Of a stretch of DNA of 64,000 nt, positions 54,614 to 63,738 are shown piece after piece. The notes under the pieces are model-generated. The model did not search any database. It was given only the letters and a program-made list of their open reading frames with translations, and was not told where the DNA came from. This DNA comes from Campylobacterales bacterium. GTDB lineage: Bacteria > Campylobacterota > Campylobacteria > Campylobacterales > Sulfurimonadaceae. Every line of letters begins with the position of its first letter. Positions within the stretch are counted from its first letter, which is position 1. Location of the stretch: the NCBI GenBank assembly GCA_024280035.1, contig JAJRQV010000014.1, positions 95,812 to 159,811 on the forward strand, written 5' to 3'. A program made the translations under genes and the position numbers.

Positions 54614-56065
54614 ATGAGTAAAAGGTATGAAGTATTAATTATAGGGGCAGGAATTTCGGGGGCAGCCTTAGCTTACGAATTAGCACGATATACAGATATT
54701 AAAAGTATTGGTGTTGTAGAAAAGTATGAAGATATTGCCACCCTTAATAGTTCAGGTACTTCAAACTCTCAGACTATTCATGTAGGAGATATAGAGACCA
54801 ACTATACCTTAGAAAAAGCAGCCGTCACTAAAAGAACAGCTAAGATGGTAGAAAAATATTGTCTTAAGTATGGTTATCAAAATGATATTATCTACTCACA
54901 TCAAAAAATGGCTTTAGGTGTAGGAGATAAAGAGGTAGAGTTCTTACTTCATCGTTTTGAAGAGTTTTCTAAACTTTTCCCTTATTTAGAAGTTTGGGAT
55001 AAGGCAAAACTTAAAGAGTATTAACCTCGTATTGTTTTGGATAAAAATGGAAAGGATAGAGCTGAAAATATTGTTGCTTTAGGGGCACGTGGGCAATGGA
55101 CCACAGTAGATTTTGGAAAAATGGCAAAGTCTCTTTTAAAAAATGCAGCAGAACAAGAGGGTAAAACAGTTGATGTCTTTTTTAATTCAAAGGTAGATAA
55201 AATTGAAAAAGATGGAAACCGTTATATGCTACATGTAGGTGATGAACAGTATTATGCTGATTTTGTTGTAGTAAATGCAGGTGCACACAGTCTTTTTTTA
55301 GCGCATCAGATGGGGTACGGTTTAAACCTTGGTTGTCTGCCTATGGCAGGGAGTTTTTATATGACAAATGAGAAGATGCTTAATGGTAAGGTATATATGA
55401 TTCAAAACCCTAAGCTCCCCTTTGCTGCACTTCATGGAGACCCTGATGTTTTAGCAGGTGAGAATACGCGTTTTGGTCCTACGGCTTTAGTACTTCCTAA
55501 GTTGGAGCGTTATAAACCAGGAACATATATGGACTTTTGGAAGACCCTACGTTTTGATAAAAATATTGCTATCGCCTTGTGGAAACTACTTAAAGAGAGT
55601 GATATTCGCTCTTATATTTTTAGAAACTTTTTGTTTGAAGTACCGTATTTAAATAAAAGACTCTTTTTAAAAGATGCTCGAAAAATTGTTCCAGGGCTTC
55701 AACTTGGTGAGTTTCGTTATGCAGAAGGTTTTGTGGGTGTCCGTCCTCAGGTTCTAAATAAGGATGAGCAGAAATTGATGTTAGGTGAAGCCTCTATTAA
55801 TCCAGGAAATGGAATCTTGTTTAATATGACACCATCTCCTGGAGCAACTTCATGTTTAGGTAATGCTGAAAGAGATGTGAAAACAATCGTTGGGCATTTG
55901 GGGAAAACTTTTGATGAAGACCTCTTTAAAGATGAGCTGACTGAAGGGGAATATTGTATTCTTCCTAAACCACTTGAATCTCAAAAAGCACGTGTTAACC
56001 TTATTCGAGCAGAGATTGCTCGTACGCAAGAAAAATTTGAGGAGGCTCATTCTCAAGAGCATTAA
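54614..56065 (+). pseudogene. mqo: Malate:quinone oxidoreductase with in-frame TAA at codon 137
   Basis: Both parts lie in one frame of 483 codons. The first (54614-55021) has the FAD fold VLIIGAGISGAALAYELARY and SSGTSNSQTIHVGDIET. TAA at 55022-55024 follows KLKEY. The second reads PRIVLDKNGKDRAENI, GARGQWTTVDFG and, near the end, MTPSPGATSCLGNAERD, where the frame ends at 56065. Mqo oxidises malate to oxaloacetate in the membrane and feeds quinone. I infer a GAA codon became TAA. A restart at TTG 55037 would lose the FAD fold. Sequence error is an alternative. Confidence 0.85.
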
Positions 56066-56082
56066 AAAGGCAAAGCCTTTTT
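56064..56082 (+). terminator. Terminator after mqo
   Basis: AAAAAGGC and GCCTTTTT form a perfect 8-bp stem with a 3-base loop at the mqo stop codon. The A and T tracts make it bidirectional. Confidence 0.75.
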
Positions 56083-56263
56083 AGGTAATGGGTTCGTTCA
56101 CTTTGCTCTCTGAAGAGGGGATGGGTGCGACTTCGCCTGATGGGGAAGAGAAGAGGCTTTGTCTTTTGAAAAGTTTTTTTAAGGTTAAAACTGTCACGCT
56201 CTTCACCTCTTCACCTCTTCACCTCTTCACCTCTTCACCTCTTCACCTCTTCACCTCTTCACC
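56083..56263 (+). repeat. Intergenic element ending in an 8-bp tandem array (CACCTCTT)n
   Basis: Between convergent mqo and gdh, GGTAATGGGTTCG, CTTTGC and GAAGAG lead through a G-rich stretch to AAACTGTCACGCTC, followed by (CACCTCTT)x7 plus CACC at 56204-56263. The same order (GGTAAATGGGTT, CTTTGC, GAAGAG, AAACTGACAAGCTC, then a tandem array) occurs at 63.8 kb with a different unit. No open frame fits it. Confidence 0.7.
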
Positions 56264-56265
56264 AT

Positions 56266-56283
56266 AAAAAAGCAAAGCTTTTT
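56266..56283 (-). terminator. Terminator for NAD-glutamate dehydrogenase
   Basis: AAAAAAGC and GCTTTTT pair with a 3-base loop at the end of the convergent gdh gene. With the mqo hairpin it brackets the repeat element. Confidence 0.65.
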
Positions 56284-59200
56284 AAATAGCAGAAGCCATT
56301 AACTGATTAACAGTAATGGTAATCTCTTTTAAACCTTTTGTTTCGTAGGTTTCAAAGGTTTTTAATTGTTCTCTTGTTCCTGAAAAGGCTTCATTCTCAT
56401 TAGAAACAAAAGATTTAAAGGCATCTTCTGCACTCTCATCTACTCTTTGAAAACCTAAAATCTTATGGGTATAGTGCACCACAATAAAGTCTATAAACTG
56501 TAACATCTGACGTTTAAGAACACGGTCACTGTCAATCGCAATAGAGATCTGATCAAGAGCAGAAATAAGTTCAATAATTTTAAACTCTGAAACAACCTTG
56601 TAAAAGAGAGTAGCCACATCATCAAAATTATGTTGAGTGGACTCTTTTATACTAATAGCAGCTACAGCAAAACGAAGATACTCAATATGAGAAAAGAAAC
56701 TATTAAAGGCTTGATTCCCAGGAATAATCTCTATACGTCGAGAGCTATGAATTTTATCAAGCATTATAAAGAGTCTTTCTTTGTTTTCCAAAATATGGTT
56801 TGCATCAATCTGATGTTTACCTAGATATTTAATCATCCATTTAACAGAAAAGATAAGGGTACGTTCTATTTCAGAAAGTAGGGCGTATTGTTGGGTACTT
56901 GTCATAATGAAATCTTGTCTAAAAATCTCATGTCTAATGTCATTAGTTCCAAAAAGTTGTGAACAGATAAGATAAGATTTTATCTTATTAATGAATTTTT
57001 CTTTACCTATACGTTCAAAATCACTAATAAAAGTCACCCCTTGAAAGTTAATAATTTTGTCAGCTATAGTCGTGGCAATAATTTCACGTTTAAGTGGGTG
57101 TTGTGAGATTTCACGTTCATAAATTCCTGCAAATGATTTTGGAAAATATTTGTATAAATAAGACAAAGAAAAGGTGTAATCCACAAGCTCAGACTTAAGC
57201 AGAAGATTTTTAATAAAAATCTTTGCATACGAGAGCATAGAGGCTAAAACAGGACGAACTATGGATTTGTCGTGATTTAACATAACTGAAAGATTCTCAT
57301 CTTTAGGGATTTGGAAGTCTTTTCGATTAAAGGCAGATACATTTTGTTCGAGAATCTTCAAAGCCCCTGTGAAGTCTTTGATATAAATCTTTGAAAGATG
57401 TTCATCTCTGGACAGAGCAAGACTTTGGTGGTAGTTGTCCCATAAAACCATATTAACCACCTGCTCAGTTAAAGAGGCTAAGGTTTTGTTTCTGGACTCG
57501 GTGTCTAATAGGCCTTTTTCTTCAATAGTATTAAGAAGAATTTTAAGATTAACCTCATGATCTGAAATATTAACACCGGCAGAGTTATCAATACCATCAA
57601 GACTTATACGTCCACCTTCTCTAGCATACTCTATTCTTGCCTTTTGTGTAAATCCAAGGTTTCCGCCTTCACAGACACAAAAAGCCTTCAGTTCATTTCC
57701 ATCAACACGAAGACTCTCATTTTGTTTGTCCCCAATATCTAAGTTACTCTCATCAGAGCTCTTTACATAAGTACCCACCCCACCATTAAAAAGCATATCA
57801 ACCTTTAAGCAGAGAAGTTTTTTAGCTAACTCTTCCCCACTTAAAGTTTTTTTAGTTGTAGAAAGCATTTTTTTAATCTCATCTGAAAGTGTAATAGACT
57901 TTTCTGCACGCAAGAAGATACCTCCCCCTTTTGAGATAAGTGATCGATTGTATTCACTCCAAGAGCCATTTTTAGATAAAAAAAGTCTTTGTCTCTCTTC
58001 ATATGAAGTAGAAGGAATAGGATCAGGATCGATGAAAATCTCTTTATGTGAAATTGCACCTAGAAGTTTAAAGGCAGTTGATTCTAAAAGCCCATTCCCA
58101 AAAACATCACCATTCATAGAACCTAAACCGATAATTGAAATAGATTCTTTGTAAAAATCAACACCTTTTTCAATAAAAAATCGTTTTGTAGATAAGATAG
58201 CACCCTTAGCCGTTATTCCTAAGTCTTTATGACCAAAACCATTTGAACCGCCTGAAGCAAAGGCATCTTTTAACCAAAAATTACGTTTGATTGAGATAGC
58301 ATTTGCTACGTCACTCATACTTGCAGTTCCCTTATCAGCAGCAACTACAAAATAGGTGTCATCCTCATCATAAGCAATAATTTTTTTGTCTCTTACTACT
58401 TTTGAATCGACTATATTGTCAACCATATCTAAGAGATTATTGATAAACATTGTGTAGATATGTTGAAAATACTCTTTAGAAATTTCTGTTTTCTCTTTAC
58501 GAATAACAAATCCACCCTTGGCACCGTCAGGCACAATAATAGAGTTTTTACCTTCTTGAGTAATCATTAAAGATTTAATCTCTGTTCGGTAATCATCATG
58601 GCGTTCACTCCATCGTAAACCCCCTCTGGAAATTTTACTCATTCGTAAATGTAAACCTGAGAACTCTTGGTGAAAAACAAAAACTTCAAATTTTGGTTGT
58701 ATGCCTTTTAAGTGTTCTGAAAAGAGTTCAGTATGAATCTTAATGGCAATAGAGTCCAAATGTAAAAAGTAATTGGTACGAAGAAGAGATTGTAAAAGTG
58801 TGTAGGTCAGTTTCAAAATTTTATCTTCTAAGATATTAGGAACATCCTTAATTTTTTCATCTATTGCGATGCTTATAGCCTTGAGTTTTGACTCACGTTG
58901 TTTGATTGAAGGGTCAAATCTTGTAAGGAAATAACTAATAAATAGGTTTGCAATACTATTATGATGATTTAGTGTTTGAATAATAATATTTGCATTTAAA
59001 GAGAGCACCGCTTGGTCTAAGTACTCAATAAGTGTACGCATTAGTGTAATATGGCGAAGTGAAAAGTTTTGTGAATAGACCAGAGCATATAACTGACAAC
59101 GGTCAAAATTTCGTCCTAAAAGTGACATAGAAACAATTTGTTCTATATTCTCTTTGGAATCTTTTAGTTTTGCTATTTCGGTAATATCAAGGTTGAACTT

Positions 59201-59470
59201 ATTGATATAAATATTAGTATTGTCTTTCATAATAGAGTAGGTGACTTCATCAATAATTTCAAAACCAAAGTCATGCAACACTGGTGTCATTGAAGAGAGG
59301 TGAAGCATCTTTGTAGAATAAATTTTTACAGAGACCTTCTCTTTTGTAATAAAAATTTTAGAAACAATTTCTTCATCAATAATTTGTTCATATAAAGTGG
59401 TGGAAATATTTAGGTCATCTGCTTGTAAAAGTTGAGAACATACAGATTGTAAGGCAGCTGCGTCAGGCAT
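56282..59470 (-). CDS. NAD-dependent glutamate dehydrogenase, large type
   Basis: The 1062-residue protein belongs to the NAD-GDH family of large enzymes. The catalytic core near residues 270-340 has HLRMSKISRGGLRWSERHD, EIKSLMITQEGKNSIIVPDGAKGGF, and later LKVDMLFNGGVGTYVKSSDE and CEGGNLGFTQKARIEYAREGGRI. The Lys-Gly-Gly segment binds glutamate. It interconverts glutamate and 2-oxoglutarate. It is shorter than the 180-kDa proteobacterial enzymes because the N-terminal part is reduced, and this length is usual in Campylobacterota. Confidence 0.88.
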   Translation of the reverse strand: MPDAAALQSVCSQLLQADDLNISTTLYEQIIDEEIVSKIFITKEKVSVKIYSTKMLHLSSMTPVLHDFGFEIIDEVTYSIMKDNTNIYINKFNLDITEIAKLKDSKENIEQIVSMSLLGRNFDRCQLYALVYSQNFSLRHITLMRTLIEYLDQAVLSLNANIIIQTLNHHNSIANLFISYFLTRFDPSIKQRESKLKAISIAIDEKIKDVPNILEDKILKLTYTLLQSLLRTNYFLHLDSIAIKIHTELFSEHLKGIQPKFEVFVFHQEFSGLHLRMSKISRGGLRWSERHDDYRTEIKSLMITQEGKNSIIVPDGAKGGFVIRKEKTEISKEYFQHIYTMFINNLLDMVDNIVDSKVVRDKKIIAYDEDDTYFVVAADKGTASMSDVANAISIKRNFWLKDAFASGGSNGFGHKDLGITAKGAILSTKRFFIEKGVDFYKESISIIGLGSMNGDVFGNGLLESTAFKLLGAISHKEIFIDPDPIPSTSYEERQRLFLSKNGSWSEYNRSLISKGGGIFLRAEKSITLSDEIKKMLSTTKKTLSGEELAKKLLCLKVDMLFNGGVGTYVKSSDESNLDIGDKQNESLRVDGNELKAFCVCEGGNLGFTQKARIEYAREGGRISLDGIDNSAGVNISDHEVNLKILLNTIEEKGLLDTESRNKTLASLTEQVVNMVLWDNYHQSLALSRDEHLSKIYIKDFTGALKILEQNVSAFNRKDFQIPKDENLSVMLNHDKSIVRPVLASMLSYAKIFIKNLLLKSELVDYTFSLSYLYKYFPKSFAGIYEREISQHPLKREIIATTIADKIINFQGVTFISDFERIGKEKFINKIKSYLICSQLFGTNDIRHEIFRQDFIMTSTQQYALLSEIERTLIFSVKWMIKYLGKHQIDANHILENKERLFIMLDKIHSSRRIEIIPGNQAFNSFFSHIEYLRFAVAAISIKESTQHNFDDVATLFYKVVSEFKIIELISALDQISIAIDSDRVLKRQMLQFIDFIVVHYTHKILGFQRVDESAEDAFKSFVSNENEAFSGTREQLKTFETYETKGLKEITITVNQLMASAI

Positions 59471-59587
59471 AATAAACTCCAGTAAAATAGTAAATTTTTA
59501 TCTAATCTATTGTAAGGCAGAACAACTTAGGTCAATGTTAAATTGCTTGCTTGTAGTGTGAATGTAGTGCAGTAAAAGGTACTTTGA

Positions 59588-60244
59588 TTAAGAAGGAAGT
59601 CTGTTGGCTAAACGTAAAAATCTTTTTAAGGAGAGTAAGGCATGAGGATCTAATTTATATTCAATCAGTTTAAGATAATCTAAGATATCAACGGCATCAA
59701 TCTGAGTATTTGAAGAGGCTGTTTTTAAGATATATTGAGGAACTTTATGAGCCTGACGTAAAAAGTTTTTGGCAAGTTTTTCATAAGGTCTTTTATTTCC
59801 GTGGTAACACAAACGAGCAAAGACAAAAGGAAGCCCATGTTGTTCAAACCATACCTTAGCCAGATCAATACCCTTGTCTTGAGAATTAAGGTAATGTTTA
59901 AGTGCCTTATCTCCAATAATAACCTCACCTTGTAGATCAAGTACTTTTGCCAGTACATTTGAAGTAGCAGACTCATGATCACATTTATCTTCACCCGGAA
60001 GCAGAAGAACAGATTTAACCTCTTTACGTGCGATAATACCAAGATTAAGACATTGGCATTGTGCTGAGGTTATACTAGAGATAAAAGCAGCATCAATTTG
60101 ACGGGAGTGAAATTTTTTATTTATTTGTGCAGGAACGCCACGTTTATAATGTAAAATATGACGCATTTGAGAACTGCGGGCATAACGTTTCATAAATACA
60201 TGAAAAGGCAGAAGGTTAAGATACTCTATTTTCCCAAAAATCAT
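59588..60244 (-). CDS. mqnA: Chorismate dehydratase of the futalosine menaquinone pathway
   Basis: The 218-residue protein starts FGKIEYLNLLPFHVFMKR, with the IxYLNxxP motif of MqnA. It has IDAAFISSITSAQ, GIIARKEVKSVLL and LPFVFARLCY. MqnA dehydrates chorismate to 3-[(1-carboxyvinyl)oxy]benzoate, the first step of the futalosine route used by Campylobacterota. It is coupled within 14 bp to a NifU-like gene. Confidence 0.85.
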   Translation of the reverse strand: MIFGKIEYLNLLPFHVFMKRYARSSQMRHILHYKRGVPAQINKKFHSRQIDAAFISSITSAQCQCLNLGIIARKEVKSVLLLPGEDKCDHESATSNVLAKVLDLQGEVIIGDKALKHYLNSQDKGIDLAKVWFEQHGLPFVFARLCYHGNKRPYEKLAKNFLRQAHKVPQYILKTASSNTQIDAVDILDYLKLIEYKLDPHALLSLKRFLRLANRLPS

Positions 60245-60258
60245 TTTAGAAGTATATC

Positions 60259-60810
60259 TTAACTTATCTCTTTATCCCTATCTTCTGTTTGCATAAAATG
60301 ACAATCTGTTCCAGAATAAGGGCATGATTTATTAATATTCATATCAAAATACTCTTCTTTAATACCTGACTTTTTACGTTCAGCATGACGCAGAGCTGCT
60401 CGAAATGAGGTTAAGACCATATTTGCAGAGTCTTGATACTGTGTAGAGATATACTCAATCTGTTTACCTTCTGCTTTACTGAGGTCTATTTTTGGTTCAG
60501 GAAGATTGGAGTATGCCTCTTGAAGTTCATCTTCAAGTGTTTGTGCTGTCTGTTCGGCTCGGTGTATCTCATCACCCTTAACCATCTCTGTGAAAATAGA
60601 AGCTAAGGCATTCACATCTTGAGTGGAATTGGAAAAAAACTTAATATCCGAAATATACCTGTTTTCTAAATTTAGATACATAATTACGTAAGCGTTAGAA
60701 GAGTATTCTCTTCCCACTCCTATACCATCGGCATCATTAATTTTTCCGTAATTATTGGGTTGTATATAGTGTTTAGCAATTTCGGATTGTAATTGATTTT
60801 GTGTTGTCAT
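60259..60810 (-). CDS. NifU N-domain-like protein lacking cluster cysteines
   Basis: The 183-residue protein starts SEIAKHYIQPNNYGKINDADGIGVGR, resembling the start of IscU/NifU scaffold proteins (about residues 10-36). The cysteines that bind the nascent cluster in IscU (as in GxPxCGD and CxxC) are absent. The only two Cys lie in a C-terminal tail, SCPYSGTDCHFM. A scaffold role is therefore doubtful and another role is likely. It sits upstream of mqnA in the same orientation. Confidence 0.65.
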   Translation of the reverse strand: MTTQNQLQSEIAKHYIQPNNYGKINDADGIGVGREYSSNAYVIMYLNLENRYISDIKFFSNSTQDVNALASIFTEMVKGDEIHRAEQTAQTLEDELQEAYSNLPEPKIDLSKAEGKQIEYISTQYQDSANMVLTSFRAALRHAERKKSGIKEEYFDMNINKSCPYSGTDCHFMQTEDRDKEIS

Positions 60811-60913
60811 GAAAGGCTTACCTTCTTAAAGGGTATAAAAGATACCCTGTATGTAGAAAGAAGTATAATAGAAGTTTCTGTCGAAGATGGTCAAATAAGT
60901 AAGAAATTATCTT

Positions 60914-61696
60914 TTAATTAGAGTAAAAATTCAATATTATTTGAGTGACTTTTTTTGCTTTATGAAGGGCTTTAGTGGCTCTGTCTAACAGTGTTGTTGC
61001 TGTATCATGTTCCTTACAAAGTGTTACCCCACAAGTCACCTCGACATCAAAATTAAAGTCATTAAAACTAAACTCAATATCATTTAATGCTGTTAGGAAT
61101 TTTTTAATATATTGCATAGTTCCATGGGCATCTGTCTTATGCAAGGAGATAACAAACTTGTCTCCATGATAACGACCTACTGCGTCAGAACCACGGGTAT
61201 TCTCTTTTAAAATTTTTGCAAGGCTTCGTAAAACACAATCACCTGCAATAAACCCAAACATCTCATTAATATTTTTAAGATGATTAATATCCATAATAAT
61301 AGTAGTGGCAGCTTCTTTATCGCGTTGTACTCTTTTAATCTCATGTTTTAAAAGGGAGATAATATTTTGTTCATTAAGTAGACCGGTTAATCTGTCTGTA
61401 ATATCAGAACAGCCTGTAGGATTAATAATAAGCCATGAATCAGACAATAAGAAAAAATAAAATTCAAAACTTTCATCTTTATCAACGGTATGGTAACAGA
61501 GGTGATGTTCAATACCACTAATATTAAGCTTATGGATAAACTTTTGGTCTATCATCCCATTTTGAGCAAGAAAGGCATTCAGTTCTGTTAGGGTGTAAAT
61601 GTTTTCAAAAAGTGCTTCAAAAATTGGGTCAGATTGTGAAACACGGTTAAGGTTTTTATCAAAGATAACAGTTTTGACTTCGAATTGTTTTGACAT
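60914..61696 (-). CDS. GGDEF-domain protein with degenerate active site and intact I-site
   Basis: The 260-residue protein has a PAS-like N-terminal half (to about residue 95). A GGDEF-fold domain follows with TRLTGLLNEQNIISLL-type start and TTIIMDINHLKNINEMFG. The active motif is HGDKF instead of GGDEF. RGSD sits exactly five residues before it, the RxxD inhibitory-site pattern. I infer it may bind c-di-GMP as a receptor rather than make it. It is monocistronic, divergent from moaD. Confidence 0.82.
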   Translation of the reverse strand: MSKQFEVKTVIFDKNLNRVSQSDPIFEALFENIYTLTELNAFLAQNGMIDQKFIHKLNISGIEHHLCYHTVDKDESFEFYFFLLSDSWLIINPTGCSDITDRLTGLLNEQNIISLLKHEIKRVQRDKEAATTIIMDINHLKNINEMFGFIAGDCVLRSLAKILKENTRGSDAVGRYHGDKFVISLHKTDAHGTMQYIKKFLTALNDIEFSFNDFNFDVEVTCGVTLCKEHDTATTLLDRATKALHKAKKVTQIILNFYSN

Positions 61697-61858
61697 GAAA
61701 GGCTACTTTTTTAGGTTTATTATAACAGAACTAAACTGTTTTTAATATTTTAAGCCTCTTTTTTGACCTAACTTGATGACCCTCAAAGAGACATAATGAC
61801 TATTTAGCTATAATCGCACGATTATATTAGGGACATAACTGTCTTAATGGAGAACCCT

Positions 61859-62080
61859 ATGGTAAGAGTGGAATTTTTAGGTCCAATTCAAAAAGATACA
61901 ATTAATTTAGAGGCTACAACATTAAATGATGTGGCAGAGTTTTTAAGTAAAGATACAGAACTTAAGTCTTGGATTGAAAACTGCGCAGTTGCAGTTAACG
62001 ACACCATGGTTATGGATCTGAATACAGCCCTTAAAGATGGAGACAAAGTCTCTTTACTTCCTCCTGTGTGTGGTGGCTGA
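61859..62080 (+). CDS. moaD: Molybdopterin synthase small subunit
   Basis: The 73-residue protein is a ubiquitin-fold MoaD, with VRVEFLGPIQKD, a C-terminal SLLPPVCGG and the Gly-Gly that becomes the thiocarboxylate. ATG 61859 was chosen because GGAG lies 6 bp upstream. ATG 61847 would add four residues before it. Its stop overlaps the moaE ATG (TGATG). Confidence 0.9.
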   Translation: MVRVEFLGPIQKDTINLEATTLNDVAEFLSKDTELKSWIENCAVAVNDTMVMDLNTALKDGDKVSLLPPVCGG

Positions 62081-62532
62081 TGTTAGAATTGTTTGAAGGA
62101 CCTGTCCCTGTTGAAAAGACCTTAGCACGGTGGTATAAAGAAGAAGATAAGAGTAATTATGGTGCTTTTATTCCTTTTATTGGGACGATTCGTGATGAAG
62201 ATGGAATTGATGGGTTAAGCTTTGATATATATGAGCCTATTTTAAACTCTTGGTATGAGGCTTGGCAGAAAAAAGCAGCTGAAGTAGGAGCAATCTTAAA
62301 GATGGCACACTCTAAAGGGGATGTTCCTCTTCATAAGTCTTCTTATATTGCGGCGGTATTTTCTCCAAAACGTCGTGTGGCATTAGAGATGATTGATGAG
62401 TTTGTTGAAGACTTTAAAGCTTCGGCTCCTATCTGGAAGTATGACTTAAGAGATGGAAAAAGAATTTATGCTAAAGATCGTTCTACGGCGATTAAAGGTA
62501 GTGGATTATTGAGTAAAGTGAAGGATAAATAA
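62080..62532 (+). CDS. moaE: Molybdopterin synthase large subunit
   Basis: The 150-residue protein starts MLELFEGPVPVEKTL, has GAFIPFIGTIRDED, AHSKGDVPLHKSSYIAAVFSPKRRVALE and YDLRDGKRIYAKDRS, typical MoaE motifs. Lys119-equivalent lies in WKYDLRDGKR. It converts precursor Z to molybdopterin with MoaD. ATG 62080 overlaps the moaD stop, and moeA starts at its stop. Confidence 0.9.
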   Translation: MLELFEGPVPVEKTLARWYKEEDKSNYGAFIPFIGTIRDEDGIDGLSFDIYEPILNSWYEAWQKKAAEVGAILKMAHSKGDVPLHKSSYIAAVFSPKRRVALEMIDEFVEDFKASAPIWKYDLRDGKRIYAKDRSTAIKGSGLLSKVKDK

Positions 62533-63738
62533 ATGATTTCATACGAACAATCAATGGTAGATTTAGATGCTGTTCATATTAAAACAACAGCAGTAGAAAG
62601 AGTCTTTTTGTCTTCAGCTATTGGACGCATTTTAGCAGAAGATATTATCGCTTTAGAGAACTCTCCTGTTTATCCAACCTCTTCGATGGATGGTTATGCA
62701 ATTATGTCTGATGACCAGCAGATGGGGCAGATTCAAGTTCTTGGTGATAACCCTGCGGGTGCAGAAAATATTGCTGAGGTAACACCAGGATTTTGTATTA
62801 AAACCTTTACGGGTTCATTAATGCCTGAGGGTGCAGACACTCTTATTCCTATTGAAAATGTTACTTTTGAAAATGATAAAATTATTATTAATGAGTCTGT
62901 TCCTCAAGGTTTTTCTGTGCGTCCTGTTGGAGAAAACTTTAAAGCCAATGATATCTTGGTGAAAAAAGGAACAAAACTCGGTTATGCTGAGATTGGAGTT
63001 ATGGCATCTTTGAATATTGTAATGCCTCCCGTATTTATGAAACCTCGTGTTGCAGTTTTATCTACAGGTTCTGAAATTTTAGATCTTGGTGAAGAGTCAA
63101 GCCATGCTTCTCAAATTCGTTCATCAAATAATTACACCTTAGCCGCACTGGCTGAACAAGCCGGTGGAATTGTAGTACAACAAGGTATAGTTAAGGATGA
63201 TAGAGCTTCGATTACTGCAGCCTTTGTTAATGCCTTAGACTCAGCAGATATTGTTGTGACTACGGGTGGGGTGAGTGTAGGTGATTATGATTTTGTAAAA
63301 GATATTATTCCTGAACTGGGTGCAGAAGTGATTTATAAGGGTGTGAAAATTAAACCGGGGCAACATATTATGTTAGCAAAAAAAGGCAATAAATTTATTA
63401 TTAGTCTGCCAGGTTTTGCTTTCTCTTCAACGGTTACTTTTATGCTTTATGTGATGCCAATTATAAGACGGATGATGACTTTAGATGCACAACTTCCAAC
63501 AGTTGAAGCAACACTTACCCAAGCCTTTAATAAACGGGCTAAAAAAACAGAATTCTCGCCTTGTAATTTATACTTTAATAATGGACGTTATGAGGTGGAT
63601 TTTAAGGGTAAAAAGATTGGCTCATCGGCTATTTTGACCAATATGTTGGGGGAATGTGCTCTTGTTGTTACAGGCGAAACCGCACACTCTTTAGAGATAG
63701 GCGATAAGGTAAAGGTTATAAACCTTTTAGCTTTATAA
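62533..63738 (+). CDS. moeA: Molybdopterin molybdenumtransferase
   Basis: The 401-residue protein has NSPVYPTSSMDGYAIMS, GSLMPEGADTLIPIENV, RPVGENFKANDIL, VLSTGSEIL, SSNNYTLAALA, VTTGGVSVGDYDFVKDII and GVKIKPGQHIMLAKKGNKFIISLPG. All are MoeA signatures. It inserts molybdate into adenylylated molybdopterin. It is the last gene of moaD-moaE-moeA. Confidence 0.93.
   Translation: MISYEQSMVDLDAVHIKTTAVERVFLSSAIGRILAEDIIALENSPVYPTSSMDGYAIMSDDQQMGQIQVLGDNPAGAENIAEVTPGFCIKTFTGSLMPEGADTLIPIENVTFENDKIIINESVPQGFSVRPVGENFKANDILVKKGTKLGYAEIGVMASLNIVMPPVFMKPRVAVLSTGSEILDLGEESSHASQIRSSNNYTLAALAEQAGGIVVQQGIVKDDRASITAAFVNALDSADIVVTTGGVSVGDYDFVKDIIPELGAEVIYKGVKIKPGQHIMLAKKGNKFIISLPGFAFSSTVTFMLYVMPIIRRMMTLDAQLPTVEATLTQAFNKRAKKTEFSPCNLYFNNGRYEVDFKGKKIGSSAILTNMLGECALVVTGETAHSLEIGDKVKVINLLAL

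Noticed and set aside
8219..55024. Recoding of TAA as a sense codon to explain the interrupted genes
   Set aside because: Most intact genes in the window end with TAA at the expected family length, so general readthrough would extend them. The five stops also share no flanking context.
56199..56263. CRISPR array
   Set aside because: The units are 8 bp, directly joined and without spacers. The same applies to the 7-bp CATTAAC array at 63831-63907.
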